The notes: generated from the sequence alone by a model not told the origin. DNA of 64,000 bases from Tardiphaga alba (GCF_018279705.1 NZ_CP036498.1:3179001-3243000); one strand, 5' to 3'; numbered from the stretch's first letter, positions 7,878-17,862 are shown. A program made the numbers and translations.

Positions 7878-9761
7878 ATGGCCCATGCCGAACTCGCACA
7901 GCCGCCGGGCGGGATGACACCCGATGTCACCCGTCCGAAGGGATGGCTGACATCGCTGGAGCGAATCCTCGGCACCCTGGTGGAAATCCCGGTGGCGATC
8001 CTGGTCGTCGCCGAGATCGCCATTCTGTTTGCCGGCGTGGTGGCCCGCTATGGCCTCCACCGGCCGCTGGTGTGGTCGGACGAACTGGCGTCGATCCTGT
8101 TCCTGTGGCTGGCGATGCTGGGTTCGGTCGTCGCGTTCCGGCGCGGCGAGCATATGCGCATGACGGCGCTGGTCGCGACCGCCGGCCCGCGCATGTGGGC
8201 CTTTCTCGATGTGGTGGCGACCTGCGCCGCGCTGGCTTTCCTGCTGATGGTCGTCGCGCCGTCCTACGAATACGCTTACGAGGAAAGCTACATCACGACG
8301 CCGGCCTTGCAGATCGCAAACAGCTTTCGGGCTGCGGCCCTGCCGGTCGGCATCTCGCTGATGATCGTGTTCGCCTTCCTGCGCCTGCTCCGCCATGGCC
8401 AGCCGAAGACCGTGCTGATGGCGCTGGGCACCGTCGTCGCCATCATGGGCGTGTTCTGGCTCGCCGAACCGTTCCTGCGTACCCTCGGCAATCTCAACCT
8501 GATCATCTTCTTCGTCGGTGTGGTGGCGCTCTGCGTCTTTGCAGGCGTGCCGATTGCCTTTGGATTCGGCCTCGCGATCTTCGGCTATATGGCGCTGACC
8601 ACGCGGACCCCGATCATGGTGCTGATCGGCCGCATGGACGAGGGCATGAGCCACCTGATCCTGCTGTCGGTGCCGCTGTTCGTGTTTCTCGGCCTCTTGA
8701 TCGAGATGACCGGCATGGCCCGCGCCATGGTGGCGTTCCTGGCCAGCCTGCTCGGCCATGTCCGCGGCGGCCTGCATTACGTGCTGATCGGCGCCATGTA
8801 TCTCGTCTCCGGCATTTCCGGCTCCAAGGCCGCCGACATGGCCGCCGTGGCGCCGGTTCTGTTCCCGGAAATGAAGAAGCGCGGCGCCAAGCCGGGCGAT
8901 CTCGTCGCCCTGCTCTCGGCCACCGGCGCGCAGACCGAAACCATCCCGCCAAGCCTGGTGCTGATCACCATCGGCTCGGTCACCGGCGTCTCCATCGCCG
9001 CGCTGTTCACCGGTGGACTGCTGCCCGGCGTCGTGCTGGCGATCACGCTGGGCATGCTGGTCTGGTGGCGTTATCGCGGCGAGGACCTCAGCCATGTGAA
9101 GCGGGCGACCGGCTCCGAGATCGGCAAGGCCTTCATCATCTCGCTGCCGGCCATCGCACTGCCATTCGTGATCCGCGCCGCCGTCGTCGAGGGCATCGCC
9201 ACCGCCACCGAGGTCTCCACCATCGGCATCGTCTATGCCGTGCTGGCGGGCCTCCTGATCTATCGCCAGTTCGACTGGTCACGGTTGCAGAAGATGCTGG
9301 TGGACACCGCTTGCCTGTCCGGCGCCATCCTGCTGATCATCGGGACCGCCACCGGCATGGCCTGGGGCCTGACCCAGTCCGGCTTCTCGCGCTCGCTGGC
9401 AGCCGCCATGACCGGCCTGCCCGGAGGCGCTGCGACCTTCATCGCGGTCTCCATCGTGGCCTTCATCATCCTCGGCAGCGTGCTCGAGGGCATTCCGGCC
9501 ATCGTGCTGTTCGGGCCCCTGCTGTTCCCGATCGCCCGGCTGGTCGGTGTGCACGAGGTTCACTATGCGATGATCGTGATCCTGGCGATGGGTATCGGGC
9601 TCTTCGCACCGCCCTTCGGTGTAGGCTACTATGCCGCCTGCGCGATCGGACGGGTCGATCCAGCAGAAGGCATAAAGCCGATCCTCGGCTATCTGCTCGC
9701 TCTGCTGGCCGGCCTCATCATCGTCGCGATCTTCCCCTGGATCTCGATTGGATTCCTGTAA
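7878..9761 (+). CDS. dctM: TRAP transporter fused small-large permease, DctQ-DctM
   Basis: A 627-residue inner-membrane protein. Residues about 20-165 are a DctQ-like four-helix domain (VWSDELASILFLWLAMLGS is characteristic). From about 205 to the end is the DctM permease, with many helices and loops such as SGSKAADMAAVAPVLFPEM and ATGAQTETIPPSLVL. Fusion of Q and M is a known arrangement. It drives Na+- or H+-coupled uptake of the acid bound by DctP. It follows dctP by 9 bp with no sign of interruption. Confidence 0.92.
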   Translation: MAHAELAQPPGGMTPDVTRPKGWLTSLERILGTLVEIPVAILVVAEIAILFAGVVARYGLHRPLVWSDELASILFLWLAMLGSVVAFRRGEHMRMTALVATAGPRMWAFLDVVATCAALAFLLMVVAPSYEYAYEESYITTPALQIANSFRAAALPVGISLMIVFAFLRLLRHGQPKTVLMALGTVVAIMGVFWLAEPFLRTLGNLNLIIFFVGVVALCVFAGVPIAFGFGLAIFGYMALTTRTPIMVLIGRMDEGMSHLILLSVPLFVFLGLLIEMTGMARAMVAFLASLLGHVRGGLHYVLIGAMYLVSGISGSKAADMAAVAPVLFPEMKKRGAKPGDLVALLSATGAQTETIPPSLVLITIGSVTGVSIAALFTGGLLPGVVLAITLGMLVWWRYRGEDLSHVKRATGSEIGKAFIISLPAIALPFVIRAAVVEGIATATEVSTIGIVYAVLAGLLIYRQFDWSRLQKMLVDTACLSGAILLIIGTATGMAWGLTQSGFSRSLAAAMTGLPGGAATFIAVSIVAFIILGSVLEGIPAIVLFGPLLFPIARLVGVHEVHYAMIVILAMGIGLFAPPFGVGYYAACAIGRVDPAEGIKPILGYLLALLAGLIIVAIFPWISIGFL

Positions 9762-9882
9762 TCCAATTAAAATTCAGACAGTTATGGTCGTCTACCGATC
9801 TAACTTTGGAAGAACGTTCCGCCGCTAATCTGCTAGGTGAGATATTTCCAACATCTCACTGAAATACATAAAAGAGTGCAAA

Positions 9883-11532
9883 ATGATACCGGATCAAGGC
9901 GCCTATAGCATCGGACTTGACCAGAACGCCGCCAACTTCGTGGCGCTGTCGCCGATCAGCTTCCTCACCCGCAGCGCGGCCGTCTATCCGAACCATCTCA
10001 GCACGATCTATGAGGACCGCCGCTTCACCTGGTCCCAGACCCAGGAGCGCTGCCGGCGCTTCGCCTCGTTCCTGACCGCCCGCGGCATCGGACGTGGCGA
10101 CACGGTCGCGACCATGCTGCCGAATGTGCCGGCGATGAACGAGGCGCATTTCGCAATTCCGGTGGCCGGCGCTGTCATTCATGCCATCAACATTCGGCTC
10201 GACGCCGCGGCCATCGCTTTCCAGCTCGACCATGGCGCCGCAAAGATCCTGCTGGTCGATCCGGAATTCGCCGCCGTGATCACCGAGGCGCTGGGCCTGA
10301 TGAGCGGGCCGAAGCCGTTGATCGTCGATGTCGACGACCTCGCCTTCTCTACCCCTCAGAAGATCGGGGAACTGGAATATGAAGCCGCGCTGGCCGAGGG
10401 CAGCCCGGACTTCACCTCCGCCTTCCCGCTCGACGAATGGGATGCCATCGCGCTGGGCTACACCTCGGGCACCACCGGCAATCCCAAGGGGGTCGTCACC
10501 CATCACCGCGGCGCCTATCTCAATGCCATCGGCAATGTGATGGCGACCGATCTCGGCCGGCATCCCGCTTATCTCTGGACCCTGCCGATGTTCCACTGCA
10601 ACGGCTGGTGCCTGCCCTGGGCCGTGGCCGCCACGGCCGGCATCAATGTCTGCCTGCGCAAGGTCGAGCCGACCAAGATCTTTGCGCTGATGCGCGAACA
10701 CGGCGTCACCCACATGTCGGGCGCGCCGATCGTCTACAACACGCTGATCAACGCCCCGGACGCCCCGGCCTATGCCGGCGGCCCGATCATCCGCGGCTCC
10801 ATCGCCGGCGCGCCACCGCCCATGGCCGTGCTGGCCGGCGCCGAGCGGATCGGCATCAAGCTAACCCATGTCTACGGCCTCACCGAAACCTACGGCCCCG
10901 CCTCGGTCTGCGAGGAGCAGCCCGGCTGGGACGCCCTCCCCGCCGACGAACGCGCCCGGATGAAGCGGCGCCAGGGCGTCGCCTATCCGTCGCAGGAGGG
11001 GCTGACCGTGATGGATCCCGAGACCATGCAGCCGGTGCCCGCCGATGGCGAGACCATCGGTGAGATCATGTTCCGCGGCAATATCGTGATGAAGGGCTAT
11101 CTCAAGAACGAGAAGGCCACGCAGGAAGCCTTTGCCGGCGGCTGGTATCACACCGGCGATCTCGGCGTGATGGACGCGCAGGGCTATGTGACCATCAAGG
11201 ACCGCTCCAAGGACATCATCATTTCCGGCGGCGAGAACGTCTCGTCGGTGGAGGTGGAAGACGTCCTCTACAAGCACCCCGCGGTGCTGTTCTCCTCGGT
11301 GGTCGCGAAGCCCGATCCCAAATGGGGCGAGGTGCCCTGTGCCTTTGTCGAGCTGAAGCCGAACGCAACGGCGACGGAGGCCGAGATCATCGCCTTCTGC
11401 CGCGACCAGCTGCCGGGCTTCAAGACCCCGAAGGCCGTCGTGTTCGGGGCGATCCCGAAGACCTCAACGGGCAAGATCCAGAAATTCATGCTGCGGGATC
11501 GGGTCAAATCGACGGGCTCGTTCGAGAGCTGA
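9883..11532 (+). CDS. Acyl-CoA synthetase (AMP-forming fatty/aryl acid CoA ligase)
   Basis: A 549-residue ANL-family enzyme that activates a carboxylic acid to its CoA thioester through an acyl-adenylate. The P-loop-like motif YTSGTTGNPKGV is near residues 192-203, THVYGLTETYGPAS is the A5 region, GWYHTGDLG the A7 region, and the C-terminal TSTGKIQKF carries the catalytic lysine. Substrate class is uncertain: medium-chain fatty, methylthiopropionyl-type or similar. It lies 121 bp after the TRAP genes on the same strand, suggesting uptake followed by CoA activation. Confidence 0.9.
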   Translation: MIPDQGAYSIGLDQNAANFVALSPISFLTRSAAVYPNHLSTIYEDRRFTWSQTQERCRRFASFLTARGIGRGDTVATMLPNVPAMNEAHFAIPVAGAVIHAINIRLDAAAIAFQLDHGAAKILLVDPEFAAVITEALGLMSGPKPLIVDVDDLAFSTPQKIGELEYEAALAEGSPDFTSAFPLDEWDAIALGYTSGTTGNPKGVVTHHRGAYLNAIGNVMATDLGRHPAYLWTLPMFHCNGWCLPWAVAATAGINVCLRKVEPTKIFALMREHGVTHMSGAPIVYNTLINAPDAPAYAGGPIIRGSIAGAPPPMAVLAGAERIGIKLTHVYGLTETYGPASVCEEQPGWDALPADERARMKRRQGVAYPSQEGLTVMDPETMQPVPADGETIGEIMFRGNIVMKGYLKNEKATQEAFAGGWYHTGDLGVMDAQGYVTIKDRSKDIIISGGENVSSVEVEDVLYKHPAVLFSSVVAKPDPKWGEVPCAFVELKPNATATEAEIIAFCRDQLPGFKTPKAVVFGAIPKTSTGKIQKFMLRDRVKSTGSFES

Positions 11533-11543
11533 ATCCCATCAGT

Positions 11544-11654
11544 CGTCATTGCGAGGAGCGTCAGCGACGAAGCAATCCAGAGCCGGATGAATGAACACTG
11601 GATTGCTTCGCCCAAACGAATTGCAAAGGCAATTCGTCAGGGCTCGCAATGACG
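11544..11654. repeat. Intergenic palindromic repeat (CGTCATTGCGAG family)
   Basis: The outer arms CGTCATTGCGAG and CTCGCAATGACG are exact inverted repeats about 85 bp apart. An inner pair, GAAGCAATCCAG / CTGGATTGCTTC, forms a second stem. This element is widespread in Bradyrhizobium-type genomes. It lies between convergent genes and may act as a bidirectional terminator. Confidence 0.75.
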
Positions 11655-11671
11655 GTTGTCAGGCCGGCGAT

Positions 11672-12468
11672 CTATTCAATCACCAGCCGCATCCCGTCAT
11701 AACCGGGAACCACGCCCTCCGGCACTGCCGCGCGCACCGCCTCATAGTCGAGGTCTGCATGCATGTTGGTGATGACCGCCCGCTTCGGCTTGAAGCGCTC
11801 GATCCATGACAGTGCGTCGCTGAGGCTGAAATGGCTGGAATGCTGGGCATAGCGCAGGCCGTCGATGATCCAGAGATCGAGGCCTTCCAGTGCCGGCCAA
11901 CTCTCTTGCGGGATGTCGTGCAGGTCCGGCGAATAGGCGGTCTTGTCGATGCGATAGCCGAGCGCGGGGATGTTGCCATGCTGGACCAGGAACGGCGTCA
12001 GCGTGAGATCGCCGCCCTTCCCCGTAATGGTGCGGCTCTCGCCGGCCTCGATGTCGAGGCGGTCGAGGATCGGCGGATAATCGCTGCCGGGGGTGACTGG
12101 AAGCAGTAGCCGAAGCGCATCATGATATCGGTCGCCGTGGACGCGTTCATATAGACCGGGATGCGCTTGCGGCGCTTCAGCACCACCGAGCGCAGATCGT
12201 CCATGCCATGGGTCTGATCGGCATGTTCGTGGGTCAGGAACACCGCATCGATGTCGTCCACATCGGCATCGATCAGCTGCTCGCGCAGGTCCGGCGAGGT
12301 GTCGATGATCACGCGGGTGATGCCATTCGGCCCGATGCGCTCCGCCATCATGGAACAGCGGCGGCGGCGGTTTTTCGGATTGGCGGGATCGCAGGCGCCC
12401 CATCCCAGCGCCGGGCGCGGCACCCCCGCGGATGATCCCGAACCGAGAATGGTGAGCGCCAGGGTCAT
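11672..12468 (-). pseudogene. MBL-fold metallohydrolase (PhnP-like), interrupted by a one-base frameshift
   Basis: A metallo-beta-lactamase-fold phosphodiesterase-like protein. From the ATG at 12468 (overlapping the tatD stop as ATGA) the frame reads MTLALTILGSGSSAGVPRP, the Zn-binding motif THEHADQTHG, and FGYCFQSPP. It then becomes nonsense, while PGSDYPPILDRLDIEAG onward continues in another frame to 11672. One extra base in the 5-G run at 12089-12093 (plus strand) would restore about 265 residues, normal for the family. The N-terminal MTLALTILGSGSSAG and final GYDGMRLVIE fit the MBL protein that often follows metG-tatD in alphaproteobacteria. Error versus true decay cannot be told apart here. 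Confidence 0.88.
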
Positions 12469-13256
12469 GCGGCGATGCTTTCCGTAGGTACCTTGCCGAA
12501 CAGGCGGAAGAAGTTGTCCGTGGTCTGCTTCGCCAGTTCTTCGTAGGTGACGCCGCGCGTTTCGGCGAGAACCTTGGCGGTCTCCACCACATAGGACGGC
12601 TCGTTGCGCTTGCCGCGCCATTTGCCTGGCGCCAGATACGGTGCATCGGTCTCGACCATGATGCGGTCGGCCGGCAGTTCGGCGGCAAGGTCGCGCAGCT
12701 CCTGCGACTTCTTGAAGGTGATGATCCCTGTGAAGGAGATCGACAGGCCCATGTCGATGGCCTTCATCGCCAGCTCGCGGCCGCCGGTGTAGCAATGCAG
12801 CACGGCCTTGAAGGCGCCCTTGGCCATCTCGTCTTCGAGAATGGCGCCGCAGTGCTCATCGGCTTCACGGGTGTGGATCACCAGCGGCAGGCCGGTCGCG
12901 CGAGCTGCCGCGATATGGGCGCGAAAGCCCCGCTCCTGCGCGGCGCTGGAGCCGTGTTCGTAGAAGTTATCGAGGCCGGCTTCGCCGAGCGCAATCACCT
13001 TCGGATGTTTCGTGAGTTCGATCAGCTCGTCCGCGGAAATGCCGTCTTCCTCGTCGGCATTGTGCGGATGGGTTCCCACCGAGCAATAGACATTGGGAAA
13101 ACGTTCGGCGATGGCCAGCAGCGCCGGCAGGCGACGCACGCGGGTCGAGATCGTCACCAGTCTTCCGACGCCCGCGGCTTCGGCGCGGGCGACGATGCCG
13201 TCGAGGTCTTCGGCGAAATCCGGGAAGTCGAGATGGCAGTGACTATCGACCAGCAT
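12465..13256 (-). CDS. tatD: TatD-family metal-dependent DNase
   Basis: A 263-residue TIM-barrel hydrolase. The metal-binding H-x-H is at H6-C7-H8 (MLVDSHCHLDFP). GEAGLDNF carries the central glutamate, VIHTREAD and LHCYTGG carry further His ligands, and VETDAPYLAPGKWRGKRNEPSYV is the C-terminal signature. The frame extends upstream to 13367, but the family begins at MLVDSHCH, so 13256 is chosen. It is 10 bp downstream of metG and overlaps the next gene by 4 bp, within a housekeeping operon. The role is DNA repair or 3'-5' exonuclease activity. Confidence 0.92.
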   Translation of the reverse strand: MLVDSHCHLDFPDFAEDLDGIVARAEAAGVGRLVTISTRVRRLPALLAIAERFPNVYCSVGTHPHNADEEDGISADELIELTKHPKVIALGEAGLDNFYEHGSSAAQERGFRAHIAAARATGLPLVIHTREADEHCGAILEDEMAKGAFKAVLHCYTGGRELAMKAIDMGLSISFTGIITFKKSQELRDLAAELPADRIMVETDAPYLAPGKWRGKRNEPSYVVETAKVLAETRGVTYEELAKQTTDNFFRLFGKVPTESIAA

Positions 13257-13266
13257 TGCCAAAATC

Positions 13267-14829
13267 TCAGCTCGCTGCCGGCGGCTCGACATAGCGCGGG
13301 AACACGCCGGTCGGGGTCGGAAGCTGCGTGCCCGGCTTGATGCGGGTCGCGATCGCTGCGAAGTCACGCGCGTCTGCCGGGATACCGAGGACGTCGAGCA
13401 GCTTGGCGCACGACGCCGGCATCACAGGCTGTGCGAGGATGGCGACCTGACGCACGATTTCCGCCGTGGTGTAAAGCACCGTGGCCTGCTTCTTCGGATC
13501 GGTCTTGGCCAGCGCCCACGGCGCCTCCCCCGCAAAATAACGGTTGGCTTCGGCGACCACAGCCCAGATCGCATCTAGCGCCTTGTTGATCTGCTGCTTC
13601 GACATGGCGGCGCGTGCCGCTTCGAGCATGCCATCGGCCTGCGCCAGGATCGCCTTGTCGTTGTCGCTGAAATCGCCGGGCTCGGGCAGCACGCCGCCAT
13701 ATTGCTTGCCGATCATCGACAGCGAGCGCTGGGCGAGGTTGCCGAGGTCGTTGGCGAGGTCGGCATTGGTGCGGTTGACGATGGCGTCGTGGCTATAGCT
13801 ACCATCCTGCCCGAACGACACCTCGCGCAGGAAGAAGTAGCGCATCTGATCGACGCCATACTGCTCGGCCATGCCGGAGGGATCGACGACATTGCCCGCC
13901 GACTTCGACATCTTCTCACCGCTGTTGTTGAGAAGGAAACCGTGGCTGAAGACGCGCTGCGGCACCTCGATGCCGGCCGCCATCAGGAAGGCCGGCCAAT
14001 ACACCGCATGGAAGCGCACGATGTCCTTGCCGATGACATGCAGGTTCGCCGGCCACAGCCGCTTGAAGTCCTCGCCGTCGATATCGGGATAGCCGGCGGC
14101 GGTGATGTAGTTGGTGAGCGCGTCGATCCAGACATACATCACATGGCCGGGCGCGTTGGGCACCTTGATGCCCCAGTCGAATGTGGTGCGCGAGATCGAG
14201 AGATCCTTCAAGCCACCTTTGACGAAGCTCGCGACTTCGTTGAGTCGTTCACGCGGCAGCACGAAATCCGGCACGCGGGCATAGAGGTCGAGCAGCTTGT
14301 CCGCATAGGCGGACAAGCGGAAGAAGTAGGTCTCCTCCTCGGTCCACTCCACCGGCGAGCCCAGCGGCTCACGGCGCACGCCATCGGGGCCTACCGTGGT
14401 TTCCGCCTCGTCGAAATAAGCTTCCTGGCGCACCGAGTACCAGCCGGCATATTTGTCGGTATAGATCGCGCCAGCCTTCTCCAGTTCGACCCACAAGGCC
14501 TGCACCGAGCGCTCGTGGCGCTTCTCGGTGGTGCGGATGTAGTCGTCATAGGAGATGTTGAGCGCGGCCATCATCTCGCGGAAGCGCGCGGAGTTGCGGG
14601 TGGCCAGCTCGAGCGGCGTGATCCCTTCCTTGACGGCGGTCTGCTGCATCTTCAGACCGTGCTCGTCGGTGCCGGTCAGGAAGCGGACGTCATAGCCGTC
14701 GAGGCGCTGGAAGCGCGCGATCGCATCTGTCGCCATGCAGGTATAGGCGTGACCGATATGCGGCACACCGTTCGGATAGAAGATCGGCGTGGTGAGGAAA
14801 TAGCTCGGTCGGGTGGTTGCGTTCGCCAT
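13267..14829 (-). CDS. metG: Methionyl-tRNA synthetase
   Basis: A 520-residue class I aminoacyl-tRNA synthetase that charges tRNA-Met. The HIGH-type motif is P-H-I-G-H at about residues 23-27, and the second signature is [15 protein letters not shown]. The connective-peptide region ([18 protein letters not shown]) lacks the zinc-binding cysteines of the long E. coli-type enzyme, and there is no C-terminal tRNA-binding extension, consistent with the short alphaproteobacterial MetG. It sits between holB and tatD on the same strand. Confidence 0.96.
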   Translation of the reverse strand: MANATTRPSYFLTTPIFYPNGVPHIGHAYTCMATDAIARFQRLDGYDVRFLTGTDEHGLKMQQTAVKEGITPLELATRNSARFREMMAALNISYDDYIRTTEKRHERSVQALWVELEKAGAIYTDKYAGWYSVRQEAYFDEAETTVGPDGVRREPLGSPVEWTEEETYFFRLSAYADKLLDLYARVPDFVLPRERLNEVASFVKGGLKDLSISRTTFDWGIKVPNAPGHVMYVWIDALTNYITAAGYPDIDGEDFKRLWPANLHVIGKDIVRFHAVYWPAFLMAAGIEVPQRVFSHGFLLNNSGEKMSKSAGNVVDPSGMAEQYGVDQMRYFFLREVSFGQDGSYSHDAIVNRTNADLANDLGNLAQRSLSMIGKQYGGVLPEPGDFSDNDKAILAQADGMLEAARAAMSKQQINKALDAIWAVVAEANRYFAGEAPWALAKTDPKKQATVLYTTAEIVRQVAILAQPVMPASCAKLLDVLGIPADARDFAAIATRIKPGTQLPTPTGVFPRYVEPPAAS

Positions 14830-14876
14830 CGGCGCGAAAGCCTTTCAAATGATCGATCTTGCCGCGTTAGTTTGGC

Positions 14877-15917
14877 TTAGCGCGTCGCGTCTGCGAGCAG
14901 GCCAAACACCGAGAAAACCAGCGGTTTTCGCTCGAGATTGTAGGATTCGGTCTCGCGCGCGGCTTTGTTGATCTTTTCCCATACCTCCGCAAGGCGTGCA
15001 AGGCGGGGCAGATCGGCGTTCAGGCTGGCGGGATCGGCGCGCAGGCGCTCACCGATCCAGCGATCGACGCTATCGACGAAAGCACCGAGCGCCACACGGT
15101 CGCTGGTCCCCAGCGCATCGCCCAGCGCATGCAACTCGCGGGGGTCCACATGCGGGAGCGTGTTGAGCAGCGAGGCGGTCCGCTGGTGCAGCTTCAGCGC
15201 GCCGCCGCCGAGCAGATTGATGGCCCGTGCCACGCTGCCCTCGGAGGCGTCGGCAACCTCGCGGAGCGCGGGATCACCTTCCTCGCCTTCCGTGGCCAGC
15301 GCGACAGCGGAGAGCACGTCATCGGTGGAGAGCGCCCGCAGCGGCAGCTTGCGGCAGCGCGACTGGATGGTCGGCAGCACGCGCGCCTGGGCGTGGGTGA
15401 TCAGCAGGAACAGCGAGCGCTGCGGCGGCTCTTCCAGCACCTTCAGCAGCGCATTAGCAGCATTGGTGTTGAGCTCATCCACGGTATCGACGATGCAGAC
15501 GCGCCAGCCATCGACCGCAGCCGTGGAGCCGAAGAAGCCGACCGTTTCGCGCACGTCGTCCACGGTGATGACAGTGCGCATGACGCCTTTGTCATTGGCG
15601 GTGCGCCGGATCGACAGCAGCCCGCCATGAGATTCCGAGGCGACCTGGCGGCTGACCGGATGCGCGGCGTCGAGATCGAGCGTCTCGGCGGATTGCACCT
15701 GCACCGATGCGGGATCGCGATGCGCCAGCACGAAGCGCGCCATGCGATAGGCCAGCGTCGCCTTGCCGATGCCCTGCGGCCCCGAGATCAGCCAGGCATG
15801 TGGAATGCGGCCGCCGCGATAGGCATTGAGCAGCGTCTGTTCGCCCTCGTGATGGCCGAACAATGCGGCGGTCTCGCGCGGATGCGGGACGGCGATATCG
15901 GGCTCGTTCTTGCTCAT
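14877..15917 (-). CDS. holB: DNA polymerase III delta-prime subunit
   Basis: A 346-residue AAA+ clamp-loader subunit. A Walker A-like motif SGPQGIGKAT is at about residues 45-54, VDELNTNAANALLKVLEEPP covers the helix with the SRC-like region, and TIQSRCRKLPLRAL is a typical sensor region. The zinc-binding cysteines of E. coli delta-prime are absent, as in other alphaproteobacteria. The ATG at 15917 overlaps the tmk stop codon as ATGA; upstream in-frame codons back to 15977 are inside tmk and less likely. It loads the beta clamp at replication forks. Confidence 0.93.
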   Translation of the reverse strand: MSKNEPDIAVPHPRETAALFGHHEGEQTLLNAYRGGRIPHAWLISGPQGIGKATLAYRMARFVLAHRDPASVQVQSAETLDLDAAHPVSRQVASESHGGLLSIRRTANDKGVMRTVITVDDVRETVGFFGSTAAVDGWRVCIVDTVDELNTNAANALLKVLEEPPQRSLFLLITHAQARVLPTIQSRCRKLPLRALSTDDVLSAVALATEGEEGDPALREVADASEGSVARAINLLGGGALKLHQRTASLLNTLPHVDPRELHALGDALGTSDRVALGAFVDSVDRWIGERLRADPASLNADLPRLARLAEVWEKINKAARETESYNLERKPLVFSVFGLLADATR

Positions 15918-16600
15918 GCCGGCGCCGTCTGGTTGTTCTCGACCAGCGGATCGAGACGCTTCAGCACGGCGAGCCACACGGCTGACGCCACCGACTTCAC
16001 ATCGCGGCTCGCATCGATGACGACGCAGCGATCGGGATCGTCTGCCGCGATCTGCCGGAAGGCATCGCGCAGGCCCTGATGAAAATCGACCCCTTCGGAC
16101 TCGAACCGGTCCGGCGCGTCATTGCCACGCCGTGCCATGGCGCGGGCCATCCCGATCTCGACGGGCAGATCGAGCATCACCGTGAGGTCCGGCTTCAACC
16201 GGCCGATGGTGACACGCTCCATCGCGTTCATCAACTCGGGCGAGACATTGCCGAGCCGGCCCTGGTAGGCGCGCGTCGAATCCGAGAAGCGATCGCACAG
16301 CACCCAGATGCCCTGCTCCAACGCCGGCGCGATCACCGAATGCACGTGGTCATCGCGCGCGGCCGCGAATAGCAGCGTCTCGGCTTCGGGCCCGAACATC
16401 TTGCCGACGCCGGACAGTACCACATGGCGGATGATCTCAGCGCCCGGCGAGCCACCGGGTTCGCGCGTGACGATCACGCGCGTGCCTGCGGTGTCCAGGC
16501 GATCCGCGAGCAGACGGATCTGCGTTGACTTGCCGGCGCCCTCGCCGCCTTCGAAACTGATAAAGCGTCCGCGTGGCGGCGACATGGATGTGTCTGCCAT
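15914..16600 (-). CDS. tmk: Thymidylate kinase
   Basis: A 228-residue P-loop kinase converting dTMP to dTDP. Walker A is GGEGAGKST (about residues 18-26), followed by VTREPGG and the DRF motif in CDRFSDSTRAYQG. The LID region (ARAMARRGNDAPDRFESE) is as expected. It is 2 bp downstream of dacA and overlaps holB by 4 bp, the usual tmk-holB pairing, so replication genes and dNTP synthesis are co-transcribed. Confidence 0.95.
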   Translation of the reverse strand: MADTSMSPPRGRFISFEGGEGAGKSTQIRLLADRLDTAGTRVIVTREPGGSPGAEIIRHVVLSGVGKMFGPEAETLLFAAARDDHVHSVIAPALEQGIWVLCDRFSDSTRAYQGRLGNVSPELMNAMERVTIGRLKPDLTVMLDLPVEIGMARAMARRGNDAPDRFESEGVDFHQGLRDAFRQIAADDPDRCVVIDASRDVKSVASAVWLAVLKRLDPLVENNQTAPA

Positions 16601-16602
16601 GT

Positions 16603-17862
16603 CTAGAGTTTCTCGACGCCGGCGCGGAACAGGCCGATCATGAGTTCACTGGCGCCGTCCATGGCACGCTGCACGGTGGTGCCGTTGCCGATGGCATCGA
16701 CGGCATAGAGCGGCGTCTCGACGGCGACCTGCGCGCCGCGCCAGACCTTGACCGCCCCGATCGGCTGACCCGGCTTCACCGGCGCATGCACCGGGCCTTT
16801 GTAGACCACGCGCGCGATCAGCTTGTCGGTGCCGTTCTTCTGCACCATCACCTTGACCGGCTCCTTGCTGGCCAGCGCGACGGAACGGTTTTCACCGCCG
16901 AACACCTTCGCATAGCCCACCGTCTGGTCAGCGGCGAACAGCGTGCGCACCTCGAAATTCTTGAAGCCCCATTCGAGCAGCTTCTTGGCCGCCGCCGCGC
17001 GATCATCGGAATCCTCGAGACCGTTCACTACCACGATCAGGCGCGTATCGTTCTGCACGGCCGAGCCGACCATGCCGTAGCCGCCTTCCTTGGTGAAACC
17101 GGTCTTGAACCCGTCCGCACCTTCCAGCGTGGCGAGCAATGGATTGCGGTTCTGCTGGCGGATCTTGTTCCAGGTGAATTCGCGCTCGCCGAAGATCTTG
17201 TAGAAATCCGGATAGGTGCGGATGATGTGACGCGCGAGCACGCCGAGTTCGCGCACCGTCATCCGGTTGCCGGGATCCGGAAGGCCGCTGGAATTGGCGA
17301 AGGTGGATTTCGGCATGCCGAGCGCGCGCGCACGCTTGGTCATGCGCTCGGCGAATGCAGCTTCGTTGCCCTCCATGGCCTCCGCGAGAACCATGCAGCT
17401 GTCATTGCCGCTCTGGATGATGGCGCCCCGCAGCAGATCGGCCACCGGCACGCGGCTGTTGATCGCCGCGAACATGGTCGAGGCACCGGCAGGTGCCCCG
17501 CCCTTGCGCCAGGAATTTTCGCTGACGCGATATTCGTCGGTCAGCTTGATGTCGCCGCGGGTCAGTGCGTCGAACGCGACCTCCACGGTCATCAATTTCA
17601 TCATGCTGGAGGGCGCGCGCAACTCGTCGGCGTTCTTCTCGAACAGTACGGCGCCGGACGAGGCCTCGATCAGAATCGCCGTCGGCGCATCGGTGTCATA
17701 GCCACCGTCCTCGACCGCCTTCTTGGCGCCCTGCACGCTCTGGTTTGCGGCCTGCACCGTGGATGGCAGCACGAGCGCCACAGCGACGACAGCCGCCAGC
17801 AGCGAACGCCAGCGCGCCGGGCGCGGCCGCGAGAGATGTGCAGTGAAAAAGCCTGATGTCAT
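16603..17862 (-). CDS. dacA: D-alanyl-D-alanine carboxypeptidase (PBP5/6-type, DacA/DacC family)
   Basis: A 419-residue low-molecular-weight penicillin-binding protein that removes the terminal D-Ala of the peptidoglycan stem peptide. The signal sequence LLAAVVAVALVLPSTVQA is followed by the active-site SxxK at S86-M-M-K89, the SGN motif in QSGNDSCM, and KTG in DGFKTGFTKEGGYG. The C-terminal region (about 310-410) is the PBP5-type beta domain, ending in an amphipathic stretch that should anchor it to the inner membrane. The frame is open to 17925, but MTSGFF at 17862 gives a normal leader. Confidence 0.92.
   Translation of the reverse strand: MTSGFFTAHLSRPRPARWRSLLAAVVAVALVLPSTVQAANQSVQGAKKAVEDGGYDTDAPTAILIEASSGAVLFEKNADELRAPSSMMKLMTVEVAFDALTRGDIKLTDEYRVSENSWRKGGAPAGASTMFAAINSRVPVADLLRGAIIQSGNDSCMVLAEAMEGNEAAFAERMTKRARALGMPKSTFANSSGLPDPGNRMTVRELGVLARHIIRTYPDFYKIFGEREFTWNKIRQQNRNPLLATLEGADGFKTGFTKEGGYGMVGSAVQNDTRLIVVVNGLEDSDDRAAAAKKLLEWGFKNFEVRTLFAADQTVGYAKVFGGENRSVALASKEPVKVMVQKNGTDKLIARVVYKGPVHAPVKPGQPIGAVKVWRGAQVAVETPLYAVDAIGNGTTVQRAMDGASELMIGLFRAGVEKL

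Noticed and set aside
6858..9095. A 745-codon open frame on the minus strand over the TRAP genes
   Set aside because: It is antisense to dctP and dctQM, has a His/Gln/Arg-rich low-quality composition and no domain; long shadow frames are usual in GC-rich DNA.
11998..12795. A 265-codon minus-strand frame as a stand-alone protein
   Set aside because: Only its middle (from 12468) is the N-terminal half of the MBL hydrolase; the upstream part is out-of-frame tatD and the end is past the frameshift.
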